Shown here one piece after another: positions 34,603-42,601 of a stretch of DNA of 64,000 nucleotides. Position 1 is the first letter of the stretch. Each line of letters begins with the position of its first letter. A program made the translations under genes and the position numbers. The DNA comes from Spectribacter acetivorans. GTDB lineage: Bacteria; Pseudomonadota; Gammaproteobacteria; Nevskiales; Salinisphaeraceae. The DNA is taken from NCBI RefSeq assembly GCF_031846305.1, contig NZ_JAVRHY010000009.1:1-64000 (forward strand), read 5' to 3'. The notes under the pieces are model-generated. The model did no database searches and was not told where the DNA came from. It saw only the letters and a list, made by a program, of their open reading frames with translations.

Positions 34603-35121
34603 ATGAAAAAGAATCACGCACTCCGCTACCGCCGTCTGCCCGCGATCGCCCTCGCCGCCGCCGTTCTGATCTTTCTCAACGGTTGCAGCGAGACGCCGCA
34701 GCAGCGCTACCAGCGGGCCACCGACGCCCTGACCGAGGCCCGCGACGCCCGCGAGACCGCAGCGGAAAACGTGGCCGAGCGCCGCCGCGCCCTGGATCGG
34801 GCGGAAAGCGACCTGGCGGCCGCCCGCGAGGAACTCGAGGCGGCCGAAGCGCGGGTGAACGAAGCCGAATCGGCCGTCAATGAGTCGGTCGATGACGACG
34901 TGCTGTTCCGGGCCGTCCAGCGCGCCCTGCTCGACGCCGACCGATTCGATGGCGCCGCCATCGCCGTCGGCGTGACCGATGCCGTGGTCACCCTGAACGG
35001 CACGGTGCCGGATGCGGCCACCCGCGAGGCTGCCGTGGCCACCGCCGCGGACTTCCCCGGCGTGGCCGACGTGCGTGATCAACTGGTAGTCGACAAGCCG
35101 GACCCGGACGGCGCACCCTGA
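34603..35121 (+). CDS. Lipoprotein with coiled coil and BON domain
   Basis: The 172-residue protein starts with MKKNHALRYRRL, a hydrophobic segment and a lipobox ending FLNGC, so it is probably lipid-anchored. Residues 40-95 form a heptad-rich, Ala/Arg/Glu coiled coil. Residues 100-165 are a BON domain (VTDAVVTLNGTVPDAATREAAVATAADFPGV and on), which binds phospholipids or other hydrophobic ligands at the envelope. The reading frame extends upstream antisense to dusB; that part is rejected. Function is probably envelope stability (inference). Confidence 0.85.
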   Translation: MKKNHALRYRRLPAIALAAAVLIFLNGCSETPQQRYQRATDALTEARDARETAAENVAERRRALDRAESDLAAAREELEAAEARVNEAESAVNESVDDDVLFRAVQRALLDADRFDGAAIAVGVTDAVVTLNGTVPDAATREAAVATAADFPGVADVRDQLVVDKPDPDGAP

Positions 35122-35172
35122 ACCGGTTCCCCGGCCGGTGTCGGCCGGGGCCACCCTGGGGAGGGGACGACC

Positions 35173-35505
35173 ATGCTGACGATTTCACTCATCGTGCTGG
35201 CCGGCGCGGCCGCCGGCGGGCTGTTTCTGGGGCTGTCGAAACAGGTACCGGGATTCATGCGACTGGGCCACGGCGCCTTTGCCGGCATCGGCCTGGCCCT
35301 GCTGCTGATCGCCGCCCTGGGCGACGGCCGCAGCCTGGTATGGACCGCCTTTGGCCTGATCGCGGCCGGCTTTGCCGGCGGCGCGGTGCTGTTCGGTGCC
35401 GTGTTTCGCGACCGCAAGCCGCCCGGCTTCATGATCGCCGGGCATGGCGCCCTGAACGGTCTGGGCGTACTGGTACTGGCCTGGGCCGTACTCTACCCGG
35501 GCTGA
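35173..35505 (+). CDS. Small integral membrane protein, four helices
   Basis: This 110-residue protein of unknown function has four hydrophobic segments (about residues 2-20, 31-50, 56-76 and 88-107), separated by short polar loops. Two internal halves look similar: GFMRLGHGAFAGIGLALLL and GFMIAGHGALNGLGVLVLA both carry a GF-M-x3-GH pattern, suggesting duplication. A strong GGGGAGGGG site precedes the ATG. It is monocistronic and followed by a hairpin. Confidence 0.78.
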   Translation: MLTISLIVLAGAAAGGLFLGLSKQVPGFMRLGHGAFAGIGLALLLIAALGDGRSLVWTAFGLIAAGFAGGAVLFGAVFRDRKPPGFMIAGHGALNGLGVLVLAWAVLYPG

Positions 35506-35520
35506 CGGGCGGGCCAATGC

Positions 35521-35539
35521 CCACCCGGCCGCCGGGTGG
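35521..35539. terminator. Hairpin between convergent genes
   Basis: CCACCCGGC pairs with GCCGGGTGG (a 9-bp stem with a tight turn) in the 36-bp gap between two convergent stops. A run of CCTTTT begins 8 bp beyond on the plus strand. It may end transcription in both directions. Confidence 0.5.
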
Positions 35540-35541
35540 TG

Positions 35542-36840
35542 TCAGGCCTTTTCCTTGAGAAAGCCGCGGATGCGGAACGCGGTCTTGTATTCGTTGAACA
35601 GATGGCCGAACAGGCCGCGCAGCGCGCCCATGCGGTAATCCGCCTCGCGCCCGTTGCCGATGCGCAGCAACTGCATGTAGAACCAGCCCATCTGGCCGAA
35701 AACATTCATGAACTTCAGCGTCACGCTGCGGCTGGCCGGGCCCAGGAAACCGCCACCGATGTTGAGCTTGAGTTCCTGCTTCTCGGCCTCGTCGACCGTG
35801 CCTTCGAACAGACGCTTGACGAAGTGCGGGTCGGTCACCAGCGGCCGGCCGATGCCGAGGACGTCGGCGTCACCCGAGGCCAGCGCGGCTTCCATCACCT
35901 GGCGTGAACGAAAGCCCCCGGTCACCATGATCGGCATGGTGGCGACCTCGCGCACCTTCTTCGCATATTCCATGAAGTAGGCCTCGCGCTCGCGGGTGCT
36001 GGCCTTGGCGTCCGGGTCGGCGGTGTCCTCGTCGCCCTGATAGCCCACCATCCCGGGCTGCTCGTAGCTGCCGCCGGAGACTTCCAGCAGATCGATGCCG
36101 GCGTCGTTGAGCCATTTCACCACCTTGAGGCATTCCTCGAAGGTGTAGCCGCCCTTCTGGAAATCGGCGGAGTTGAGCTTCACCGCAATCGGGAATCCGG
36201 GCCCCACCGCCGCGCGGGTGGCGGCCACCGTCTCCAGCAGGAAGCGAGCACGATTTTCCAGCGACCCGCCCCAGTCGTCGGTGCGCTGGTTGACCAGCGG
36301 CGAGAGAAACTCGCTGATCAGATAGCCATGGGCCCCGTGGACCTGCACACCGGTAAATCCGGCTTCCTTGGCGGTGCGCGCCGCCACGGCGAAGCGTTCG
36401 ATCAGTTCGCGAATTTCCGCATCGGTCAGCGGCTCGGGCTTGCCGTAGCTGCCCAGCAGCTTGAGCTGCACGTCCGACGGCGCCTTGGGATGGCGGTTGA
36501 TGTACATCGGCGTCTGGCGGCCGGCGTGGGAAATCTGCATCCACAGATGGTTGCCGTTGGCGGTGCCGGCCTCCGCCCAGCGCGCCAGGTCCTCGCGCTT
36601 CTCGTCGGTATCGATGACCACGTTGCCGGCACGTTCCAGACAGTGACGATCCACCTGCACGTTGCCGGTGATCAGCACCCCGGCGCCGCCCTCCGACCAC
36701 AGCCGGTAGAGCCGTTCATGGCGCTCGGTCGCGCGCAGCCGGTTGTCGGCCAGGCCCTCGGTCATCGCCGCCTTGCACATGCGGTTGGGCAGGGTGACGC
36801 CGCAGGGCAGTTCCAGCGGCTGCTGAAGGGGATCGCTCAT
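35542..36840 (-). CDS. NADH:flavin oxidoreductase, Old Yellow Enzyme family
   Basis: This is an FMN-dependent TIM-barrel ene-reductase of 432 residues. It has LPNRMCKAAMTEGLAD at the N-terminus, WMQISHAGRQTP near residue 100, and VQVHGAHGYLISEFLSPLVNQRTDDWGGSLENRARF near residue 165. VTGGFRSR and ADVLGIGRPLV near the C-terminus bind the FMN phosphate. The length and single domain separate it from the 2,4-dienoyl-CoA reductase type. The substrate is unknown. The start MSDPLQQP follows GAGGA; seven extra codons upstream are possible. Confidence 0.9.
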   Translation of the reverse strand: MSDPLQQPLELPCGVTLPNRMCKAAMTEGLADNRLRATERHERLYRLWSEGGAGVLITGNVQVDRHCLERAGNVVIDTDEKREDLARWAEAGTANGNHLWMQISHAGRQTPMYINRHPKAPSDVQLKLLGSYGKPEPLTDAEIRELIERFAVAARTAKEAGFTGVQVHGAHGYLISEFLSPLVNQRTDDWGGSLENRARFLLETVAATRAAVGPGFPIAVKLNSADFQKGGYTFEECLKVVKWLNDAGIDLLEVSGGSYEQPGMVGYQGDEDTADPDAKASTREREAYFMEYAKKVREVATMPIMVTGGFRSRQVMEAALASGDADVLGIGRPLVTDPHFVKRLFEGTVDEAEKQELKLNIGGGFLGPASRSVTLKFMNVFGQMGWFYMQLLRIGNGREADYRMGALRGLFGHLFNEYKTAFRIRGFLKEKA

Positions 36841-36903
36841 GATGCTGTTCGTCCTCGGCAAAACAAGCGGGCATGTTAGCGCACCGCGCGGCCGATCGGA
36901 CGA

Positions 36904-38232
36904 TCAACCCGGCGCGGCGTCCCCCAGCCCGCTGTCGCCGGCCCGGGTGTAGATCGCGTGGCTGGCGTGTTCGGCCGGCTCCCAGAGATTCATCGCGCGA
37001 GCCACCTGATCGGCCTCGATCAGCGGCAGGCGCTCGGTGGCCGCGGACACGAACGCGGTCTCGGCCACCCGCATCAGGGCCCGGGTGTTGCCGCGCCAGG
37101 GGCAATCGCGGATCAGCGCCCAGGCCTCGTCGGTAAGGCCCGCCGGCGGCTGCCAGCTGGTGGCCTTCGACCCCATCCCGGCCAGGGTGGCGGCCAGCAC
37201 CGCGATCAGATCCTCCTGGCGCACGGACAGATCGGCCAGATGCAGGATCACCGCCCCCAGCCGCGCATGCTCGTCCAGATTGACCTGGCTGATCAGCGTA
37301 TCCCAGGTGCGGTTGGAGGCGAACACTACCGCGCAGCGCAGCGGCTGCTTGGCCGATGCCCCGTACGGCAGGTACTGGCCGGAATCCAGCGCCTCCATCA
37401 GCACTTCCATGACGCTGCCGGACACCCCGTGGGATTCATCCAGAAAGCACACACCCTCGCGCGAATGGGCGAACGCGCCGGTGCGCGATCCCGCGCCGGG
37501 GAATGCCCCGGCCACGTGGCCGCAAAGCAGCGACTTCATCGCTGCCTTGTCGTCGGTGGATTCCGAGGTGAGATTGACGGTGACGAAATTGCCCTGCGCC
37601 CGGGCGAGGTAGAAATAATAGGCCAGCGAGGTCTTGCCCGACCCCGGACCGCCCAGCAGGTAGACCCGCTCGATGCCGTTGGCCGCCAGTTCCGCCAGAT
37701 GGGCCAGCAGGCCGCGCAGCTGGGGACTCAGGCAGTAGAAATACTTGTAGTCGGCGGTTTCCACCTCGGTGGACACGGGCATCGCCACCACATTGGGGCC
37801 GATAACGGGGGCGAGCCGGTCCTCCAGCGCCGCGGCAACCGCCAGCGGATCGGCGTCCACCACCAGCCGCAGACCGTCGATGCCATCCGCCGGGGCGTTG
37901 CGCGTCAGCCAGGCGCCGAAAGCCGTGAGCTGACCCGGCGCCAGTCCCACGACCAGCACCGGCCAGCCGTCGTCCCGGCTAGCGCGCGCGGCCTTGACCC
38001 GAGGCGCCAGCTGATCCAGCGCCTCGGGCTCGGGGAACAGCGCCACCACCGCCCGGGCGTCACGCAGCGCCTTGTCGGTGACCTGGCTGGCCTGGAGCGC
38101 GACAACGTCGCTGCCGGCGGCAGCGACCAGCGCCTGATTCAGCGCCTCGTCACCGGCCTGAGCCGGTGGCGCCACCAGCAGCACCGCATCCCCGGCGCCG
38201 GCGCCGGCGTTCTTCCTGCGATTGCCAAACAT
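36904..38232 (-). CDS. Orphan AAA+ ATPase related to sigma-54 activators, no DNA-binding domain
   Basis: This 442-residue protein has an N-terminal alpha/beta domain (about 15-145) that resembles a receiver fold without a convincing phospho-acceptor pocket. A AAA+ module of the sigma-54-activator type follows. It has Walker A GGPGSGKT (194-201), GAFPGA (242-247) where activators have GAFTGA, Walker B CFLDE (262-266), sensor I Asn307, a candidate Arg finger at 324, and WRGNTRAL (379-386) as sensor II. The Fis-type helix-turn-helix is absent; the protein ends in a short acidic tail. It cannot be a normal sigma-54 activator and may be a remodelling ATPase. The ATG at 38232 follows GGGAG. Confidence 0.75.
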   Translation of the reverse strand: MFGNRRKNAGAGAGDAVLLVAPPAQAGDEALNQALVAAAGSDVVALQASQVTDKALRDARAVVALFPEPEALDQLAPRVKAARASRDDGWPVLVVGLAPGQLTAFGAWLTRNAPADGIDGLRLVVDADPLAVAAALEDRLAPVIGPNVVAMPVSTEVETADYKYFYCLSPQLRGLLAHLAELAANGIERVYLLGGPGSGKTSLAYYFYLARAQGNFVTVNLTSESTDDKAAMKSLLCGHVAGAFPGAGSRTGAFAHSREGVCFLDESHGVSGSVMEVLMEALDSGQYLPYGASAKQPLRCAVVFASNRTWDTLISQVNLDEHARLGAVILHLADLSVRQEDLIAVLAATLAGMGSKATSWQPPAGLTDEAWALIRDCPWRGNTRALMRVAETAFVSAATERLPLIEADQVARAMNLWEPAEHASHAIYTRAGDSGLGDAAPG

Positions 38233-38358
38233 GACCACTCCCGTGACGGTTGATGGGCGAAGCGGTCGACCACTCCGGTAATCCGCAATTTACGCAACCA
38301 CGCGCCGGCGCGCAGCCCGTAGCCGACCGGACCGCCCTGTCACAGTCATCGGCAGACC

Positions 38359-39426
38359 TCAGTCGTCGAACAGCCCTGCCTGTCCGCCAGTGGGGGCCAG
38401 CGTAACCAGATCGCCCACGGTAATGCCCAAAAGCCGAGCCGGGCGGATGCCGGCATCGGTACGCCGCAGCAGCGCGGCCGCCACCGAACGCAGCCACTCG
38501 GGCCGATGATCAGGCACCGGGAGCGTGGCGCTGCGGGTCACGGTGTCGAAATTGGCATAGCGCAGTTTCAGCGTCACCCGCCGGCCGCCAACACCGCCGT
38601 CCGCCAGACGTCGGGCCACCTTGGCGGCCAGCTCGTCCAGCACCGCGTCGAGCGCCGCCGGATCGCGCAAATCACGATCGAATGTGGTTTCCGCCCCCAC
38701 CGACTTGCGCGGTCGATCGGGCCGCACGGGCCGGGTGTCCTCGCCCCGCGCCAGTTCCCCCAGCCGGGTACCCGCGCGGCCCAGTGCCGCGGCCAGGCCG
38801 GCGGCGGGATAGGCGGCCAGGTCATGGCAGGTGGTCAGGCCCAGTGCCGTCAGCCGCCGCGCCGTGGCGGGCCCCACCCCGGGCAGGCGTGCTACCGGCA
38901 GCTCGTTGAGCAACGCGGCTGCCTGGCCCGGTGCGATGACGGTCAGCCCGTCCGGTTTTTCCATCGCGCTGGCCAGCTTGGCCAGCATCTTGTTGGTGGA
39001 CACCCCGGCGCTGGCGGTCAGGCCGGTGGTGTCGCGGATGCGCTGCTTGAGCAGTCGCGCGATGCGGGTGGCGGAGCCTTCGCAGACGTCCGACCCGGTG
39101 ACGTCCAGATAGGCCTCGTCCAGCGACAGCGGCTCCACCAGCGGCGTGACCTCCCGGAACAGGGCCTGGATCTGGCGCGACACGGCGCGATAAACGTCGA
39201 ACCGCGGCCGCACCACCACCGCTTCGGGGCACAGCCGCAGGGCGCGGGCGCAGGGCATGGCCGAATGAATTCCGAACCTGCGGGCCTCGTAGCTGGCCGC
39301 GGCCACCACGCCCCGTCCCTCGGGCCGGCCGCCCACGATCACCGGCCGACCGGCCAGGCTCGCATCATCCCGCTGTTCCACCGAGGCGTAGAAGGCATCC
39401 ATGTCCACGTGCAGAATCTTGCGCAC
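38359..39426 (-). CDS. dinB: DNA polymerase IV
   Basis: DinB is a Y-family translesion polymerase. The 355-residue protein has ILHVDMDAFYASVEQRDD with the first catalytic Asp, SYEARRFGIHSAMPC, SLDEAYLDVTGSD with the Asp/Glu pair, ASAGVSTNKMLAKLAS, and helix-hairpin-helix LPGVGPATARRL. It ends in a little-finger domain. I start at the GTG giving VRKILHVDMD, which matches family length; an in-frame ATG at 39507 adds 27 low-complexity residues and would overlap the divergent DUF3080 start. A beta-clamp-like LFDD end is present. Confidence 0.93.
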   Translation of the reverse strand: MRKILHVDMDAFYASVEQRDDASLAGRPVIVGGRPEGRGVVAAASYEARRFGIHSAMPCARALRLCPEAVVVRPRFDVYRAVSRQIQALFREVTPLVEPLSLDEAYLDVTGSDVCEGSATRIARLLKQRIRDTTGLTASAGVSTNKMLAKLASAMEKPDGLTVIAPGQAAALLNELPVARLPGVGPATARRLTALGLTTCHDLAAYPAAGLAAALGRAGTRLGELARGEDTRPVRPDRPRKSVGAETTFDRDLRDPAALDAVLDELAAKVARRLADGGVGGRRVTLKLRYANFDTVTRSATLPVPDHRPEWLRSVAAALLRRTDAGIRPARLLGITVGDLVTLAPTGGQAGLFDD

Positions 39427-39450
39427 GGTCCCGGCCTCGGCCGGCGCGCG

Positions 39451-39456
39451 TACACT
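39451..39456 (+). promoter_or_regulatory. Candidate -10 box for the DUF3080 gene
   Basis: TACACT lies in the dinB-DUF3080 divergent gap, 50 nt before the plus-strand ATG. It supports the shorter dinB start, because the region would then be non-coding. Confidence 0.25.
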
Positions 39457-39505
39457 GGCGGACCCGCCGGCGTCTGGCGCCGGCTCGACGCCGTTTCGTG
39501 TGTTC

Positions 39506-40567
39506 ATGCCGATCGCATCCGTCCTGCCGACAGCCCTGACACCGCGATTGTACCGCCGGCCGGCGCTGATCCTGATCGCCCTGCTGACCGCCGCCTGCGG
39601 ACCAGCCGATCCGATGGAGGACTACGCCGACCGGGTGGCACGGGTGCTCGATCAACCGGTGACCCCGGCGGCGCCCTCCCTGCCCCGCTACCCTCGGCCG
39701 CGCGACCGGCATCTGCCCGTGCCGCCCGAGCGCACTGGCTGGATCGGCTACTTCCAGCTCAAGCGCTGCGGCCTGCTGGGTCTGATCGGTCAGCGCAACA
39801 GCATCCTGGGCCGGGTGGCACCCCCGGCCCGGCGCCTGGACTACGAACGCACGCTGCTCGCCGGCCTGCGCGCCTGCCGGCCAGATACACGCGAGGCGGC
39901 GGCCGATCCCGAATTTGCCGCCCGGCTGGACGAACTCATCGCCACCAAACAGGCGCAGCTGCCGAACGTGATCTGGAACGCCACGCTGGGCGCGGACGCC
40001 GTGGCCGACGCCTTCAGCCTGGCGGCCGGCCGCCTCCCGGTCACGACCGACGTGATGCCCGGCGAGTCGCTCGCGGCGCTGGCCAAACTGACCCGCGCGG
40101 CGCGTACGCCGCAGCCGCCGGAAACGCTGGAACCCGCCTACCGGGTGCTGGAAACCCGTCATTACGGCGGGCGGCTGCTGCAGTCGGTGGCCGCGGTCAC
40201 CGCCACGCTGGACGCCGTCACCACAGCAATCGAGCAACGGCAGGACCGGCGGCCCCTGTGTTTCCGCGGGCAGGCCAACCGCCAGGCCCGCATTGCCGAA
40301 ACCGTGCTGCGCGAGTTCTACATCGCCGGCCTGCAACCCCACATGGCCGCGCTATCCGACGCCGGCCGGCTGTGGCACGAGGCCCTCGACGCCCTATTCG
40401 CGTCCCAGTCGGTGACCGTTCCCGAGGCAATCACCCGTTATCGTGACCGCGCCCTGGGCGAGTCCAGCCGCGTATGGCGCCACTACCGGCGCGCCTCGCG
40501 GGAACACGGTCAGGCCTGGACGGAATTGCTCGACAGTTGCGGCCTGGCCCCCGAGCGCGGCTTTTGA
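39506..40567 (+). CDS. DUF3080 family lipoprotein
   Basis: This 353-residue protein of unknown function has a signal peptide with lipobox LLTAAC at about residue 30, followed by GPADPMEDYADRVARVL, a DUF3080 hallmark. The rest is helical. WIGYFQLKRCGLLGLIGQRNSILG near residue 80 and a conserved Cys pair suggest a disulfide-bonded periplasmic or outer-membrane-anchored protein. It is divergent from dinB. No ribosome site is obvious. Confidence 0.85.
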   Translation: MPIASVLPTALTPRLYRRPALILIALLTAACGPADPMEDYADRVARVLDQPVTPAAPSLPRYPRPRDRHLPVPPERTGWIGYFQLKRCGLLGLIGQRNSILGRVAPPARRLDYERTLLAGLRACRPDTREAAADPEFAARLDELIATKQAQLPNVIWNATLGADAVADAFSLAAGRLPVTTDVMPGESLAALAKLTRAARTPQPPETLEPAYRVLETRHYGGRLLQSVAAVTATLDAVTTAIEQRQDRRPLCFRGQANRQARIAETVLREFYIAGLQPHMAALSDAGRLWHEALDALFASQSVTVPEAITRYRDRALGESSRVWRHYRRASREHGQAWTELLDSCGLAPERGF

Positions 40568-40625
40568 CCACCGCAAACCCCCGTGCTACAAGGTGTTTCC
40601 GCACTCAACCCGCAGCTCGTGACGC

Positions 40626-41636
40626 GTGAAAATCATCGGTCTGGATATCGGTTTCGGCTTCACCAAAGTCACCGACGGCCACCGGCGTGAACTGTTCAAG
40701 TCGGTGATCGGCGAGGCCACGGACATCCAGTTCCGGGCCCCGATCGGCAACAGCGGCCGGGACGAGGAACATCTGCACCTGACCGTGGACGACGAAGCCT
40801 TCTTCGCCGGCGACCTCGCCGAACGCCAGTCCAGCGTGCGCAGTTTCACCCTGGATCAGGACCAGCTGATCGCCGGCTACGCCAAGCGGCTGGCGCTGGC
40901 CGGCCTCACTCGTCTGGTGGGCGACAACGACCCGGTTCACGTGGTGACCGGCCTGCCGGTGCGCTATTTCCGGCGCCATCGCGAGGCCATCAGCAATCTG
41001 CTCACCGGGTCGCACAAGCTGACCCTGCACGATGTCGCCGGCAAGGCGCAGGAAATCACGTTGCGGGTGGACAAGGTACGGGTGGTACCGCAGCCGTTCG
41101 GGTCATTCTTCGGCGCCATGCTCAACGACATCGGCCGGGTGGCCGAGGCGCGCTTTGCCCGCGACAAGATCGGCATTATCGACATCGGCTTTCGCACCGC
41201 CGACTACAGCATTGCCGACCGCACCCGCTATTCCGAGCGCGGCAGCGGCACCTCGGATGCCGGCATTGCCCGCGCCTTCGAGCCCATCGCCGCCGCCCTG
41301 CAGGAGCGCAGCGGCGTCTCGGTGGAACTCTACCGCCTGTACGACGCGGTACAGTCCGGCAGCATCAAGATCCGCGGCAACAGCTACGACCTGGCCCGCA
41401 TTACCGAACGGGCCTTCGGCCAGCTGGCCGCGGCGATTGCCGGCGAGGTCAACCGGCTGTGGGCAGACGACTGGGATGTCGACGCGGTACTTCTCGCCGG
41501 CGGCGGCGGGGCCGTACTGGCCCCGTACCTGCAGCCGCTGCTGGAGCACGAGGTTCTGCCGCTACCCGAACAGGATCCCCGCTTCGCCAACGTCAACGGC
41601 TACTGGAAATACGGCGTTCACCTCTGGAAGCGGTAG
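40626..41636 (+). CDS. ParM/StbA-like actin-family ATPase
   Basis: This 336-residue protein has the actin ATPase fold. Phosphate-1 is LDIGFGFTK (6-14), phosphate-2 is IIDIGFRTADYSI (184-196), and the adenosine motif is LLAGGGGAV (289-297). The C-terminal FANVNGYWKYG is typical of ParM/StbA-like proteins. The family polymerises to segregate plasmids. Here it sits among chromosomal housekeeping genes, with no parR-like gene or iteron array visible. The start is GTG with no good ribosome site; a TGCTACAAG -10-like element lies 40 nt upstream. The stop overlaps the convergent small gene by 19 bp. Confidence 0.85.
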   Translation: MKIIGLDIGFGFTKVTDGHRRELFKSVIGEATDIQFRAPIGNSGRDEEHLHLTVDDEAFFAGDLAERQSSVRSFTLDQDQLIAGYAKRLALAGLTRLVGDNDPVHVVTGLPVRYFRRHREAISNLLTGSHKLTLHDVAGKAQEITLRVDKVRVVPQPFGSFFGAMLNDIGRVAEARFARDKIGIIDIGFRTADYSIADRTRYSERGSGTSDAGIARAFEPIAAALQERSGVSVELYRLYDAVQSGSIKIRGNSYDLARITERAFGQLAAAIAGEVNRLWADDWDVDAVLLAGGGGAVLAPYLQPLLEHEVLPLPEQDPRFANVNGYWKYGVHLWKR

Positions 41637-41992
41637 ACCCGCGGGTTCGGCGCGAAGCGGCAGTCGCCGTATCGGCAGCGCCGGGGCTCATGGCCGTACC
41701 AGCGGCCCCGGTCATGGCGATAGTGATGACCACCGAACGCCGGGGCGCGCCAGTGGCGCTGCTGATAGATGGTGTTCGGCCCCAGAATGATCACGGACCG
41801 GTGGTGGCTGCGCGACTCGTAATGGCGCGGCAGCACTAGCCCCAGACTACCGTGCTTGCCCCGGTAGTGAACGGACGGGGCCTGCGGCGCCAGCCGATGA
41901 CCGTGCCAGCCGGCACCGCCCGCCAGCGCCGGCGGCATTGCCGTGAACAACAGCAAGCCGGCGACAACGGCTGCGGCGAGGGATCGGGACAT
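41618..41992 (-). CDS. Small secreted His/Arg/Tyr-rich protein, likely PhoP target
   Basis: This 124-residue protein of unknown function has a signal peptide (MSRSLAAAVVAGLLLFTAMPPALA, cleaved near residue 24). The basic mature part is rich in His, Arg, Gly and Tyr (for example GGHHYRHDRGRWYGHEPRR), with two Cys forming RCRYGDC. No known domain is visible; the composition suggests metal or surface binding (inference). CGGAG precedes the ATG. A GTTCAG-N5-GTTCAT site lies 11 bp from a TATACG -10 upstream, facing this gene, next to phoPQ. Confidence 0.75.
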   Translation of the reverse strand: MSRSLAAAVVAGLLLFTAMPPALAGGAGWHGHRLAPQAPSVHYRGKHGSLGLVLPRHYESRSHHRSVIILGPNTIYQQRHWRAPAFGGHHYRHDRGRWYGHEPRRCRYGDCRFAPNPRVYRFQR

Positions 41993-42022
41993 GGCAAACT
42001 CCGGTGAAGGATACGAACCTCG

Positions 42023-42056
42023 CGTATAGCGAGATGGTCATGAACCGGCGCTGAAC
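42023..42056 (-). promoter_or_regulatory. PhoP-box-like promoter facing the 41618-41992 gene
   Basis: On the minus strand GTTCAG (42051-42056) and GTTCAT (42040-42045) are separated by 5 bp. The next 11 bp lead to TATACG (42023-42028), a plausible -10. A tandem hexamer in place of a -35, 11 bp from the -10, is the layout of PhoP-activated promoters. It ends 31 bp before the start codon. Confidence 0.65.
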
Positions 42057-42071
42057 GCCCGCGGCTTGCGC

Positions 42072-42105
42072 GTTCAGACTCGGTTCAGGGGGGACGGGCT
42101 AGGCT
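42072..42105 (+). promoter_or_regulatory. PhoP-box-like promoter facing the 42166-44995 genes
   Basis: GTTCAG (42072-42077), five bases, GTTCAG (42083-42088), then exactly 11 bp to TAGGCT (42100-42105). It is back-to-back with the minus-strand site at 42040-42056 and has the same internal spacing. It would drive the glycine-zipper gene and perhaps the genes through phoPQ, giving autoregulation. Confidence 0.65.
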
Positions 42106-42165
42106 GCAGCCACGATTCGCGGACAACCGTGAATCCGCTACAGTCAAACAGCCAAGGAGACCGTC

Positions 42166-42591
42166 ATGCGAGTACTGATTTCCAGCCTGATGACCGGCGC
42201 CATCCTAGCCACCGGCACCGCCTTTGCCGGGGAGCGCCAGCTCGACCCGATCTTCGCCGCCACGCCGGTGGATCAGGGCCAGCCCGCCCAGGAATGCTTC
42301 AACGCACCCGATAACCGCAACGTCGTGGTTCGCGGCGCCACCAGCACCACCGGCCAGACCATCATCGGCGGCCTGCTGGGTGCAGCCCTGGGTGACCAGT
42401 TCGGTGACGGCAGCGGCAACGATCTTGCCACTGGCGTGGGTGCCGCGCTGGGTGCTGCCAGCGGCGCCTGGAATGCCCAGCGCATGCAGGAGCAGCGCGT
42501 TCGTGAGTGCCAGCAGTACCAGGGGTACGCCGACAGTCAGCAGGGCGTGAACCAGGGCAGCCGCTACGACACCCGCCGGGTGGGCTACTGA
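42166..42591 (+). CDS. Secreted glycine-zipper protein
   Basis: The 141-residue protein has a signal peptide (MRVLISSLMTGAILATGTAFA). A polar segment with one Cys follows, then a glycine-zipper region (about residues 66-108: TIIGGLLGAALGDQFGDGSGNDLATGVGAALGAASGAW) and a Gln/Arg-rich tail. Such domains insert into or span the outer membrane (as in the SlyB/Rick-17kDa group, itself PhoP-controlled in enterics). No lipobox is seen. A strong AAGGAG site precedes the ATG. A PhoP-box-like promoter lies 60-95 bp upstream. Confidence 0.82.
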   Translation: MRVLISSLMTGAILATGTAFAGERQLDPIFAATPVDQGQPAQECFNAPDNRNVVVRGATSTTGQTIIGGLLGAALGDQFGDGSGNDLATGVGAALGAASGAWNAQRMQEQRVRECQQYQGYADSQQGVNQGSRYDTRRVGY

Positions 42592-42601
42592 TTCCGCAGC
42601 C

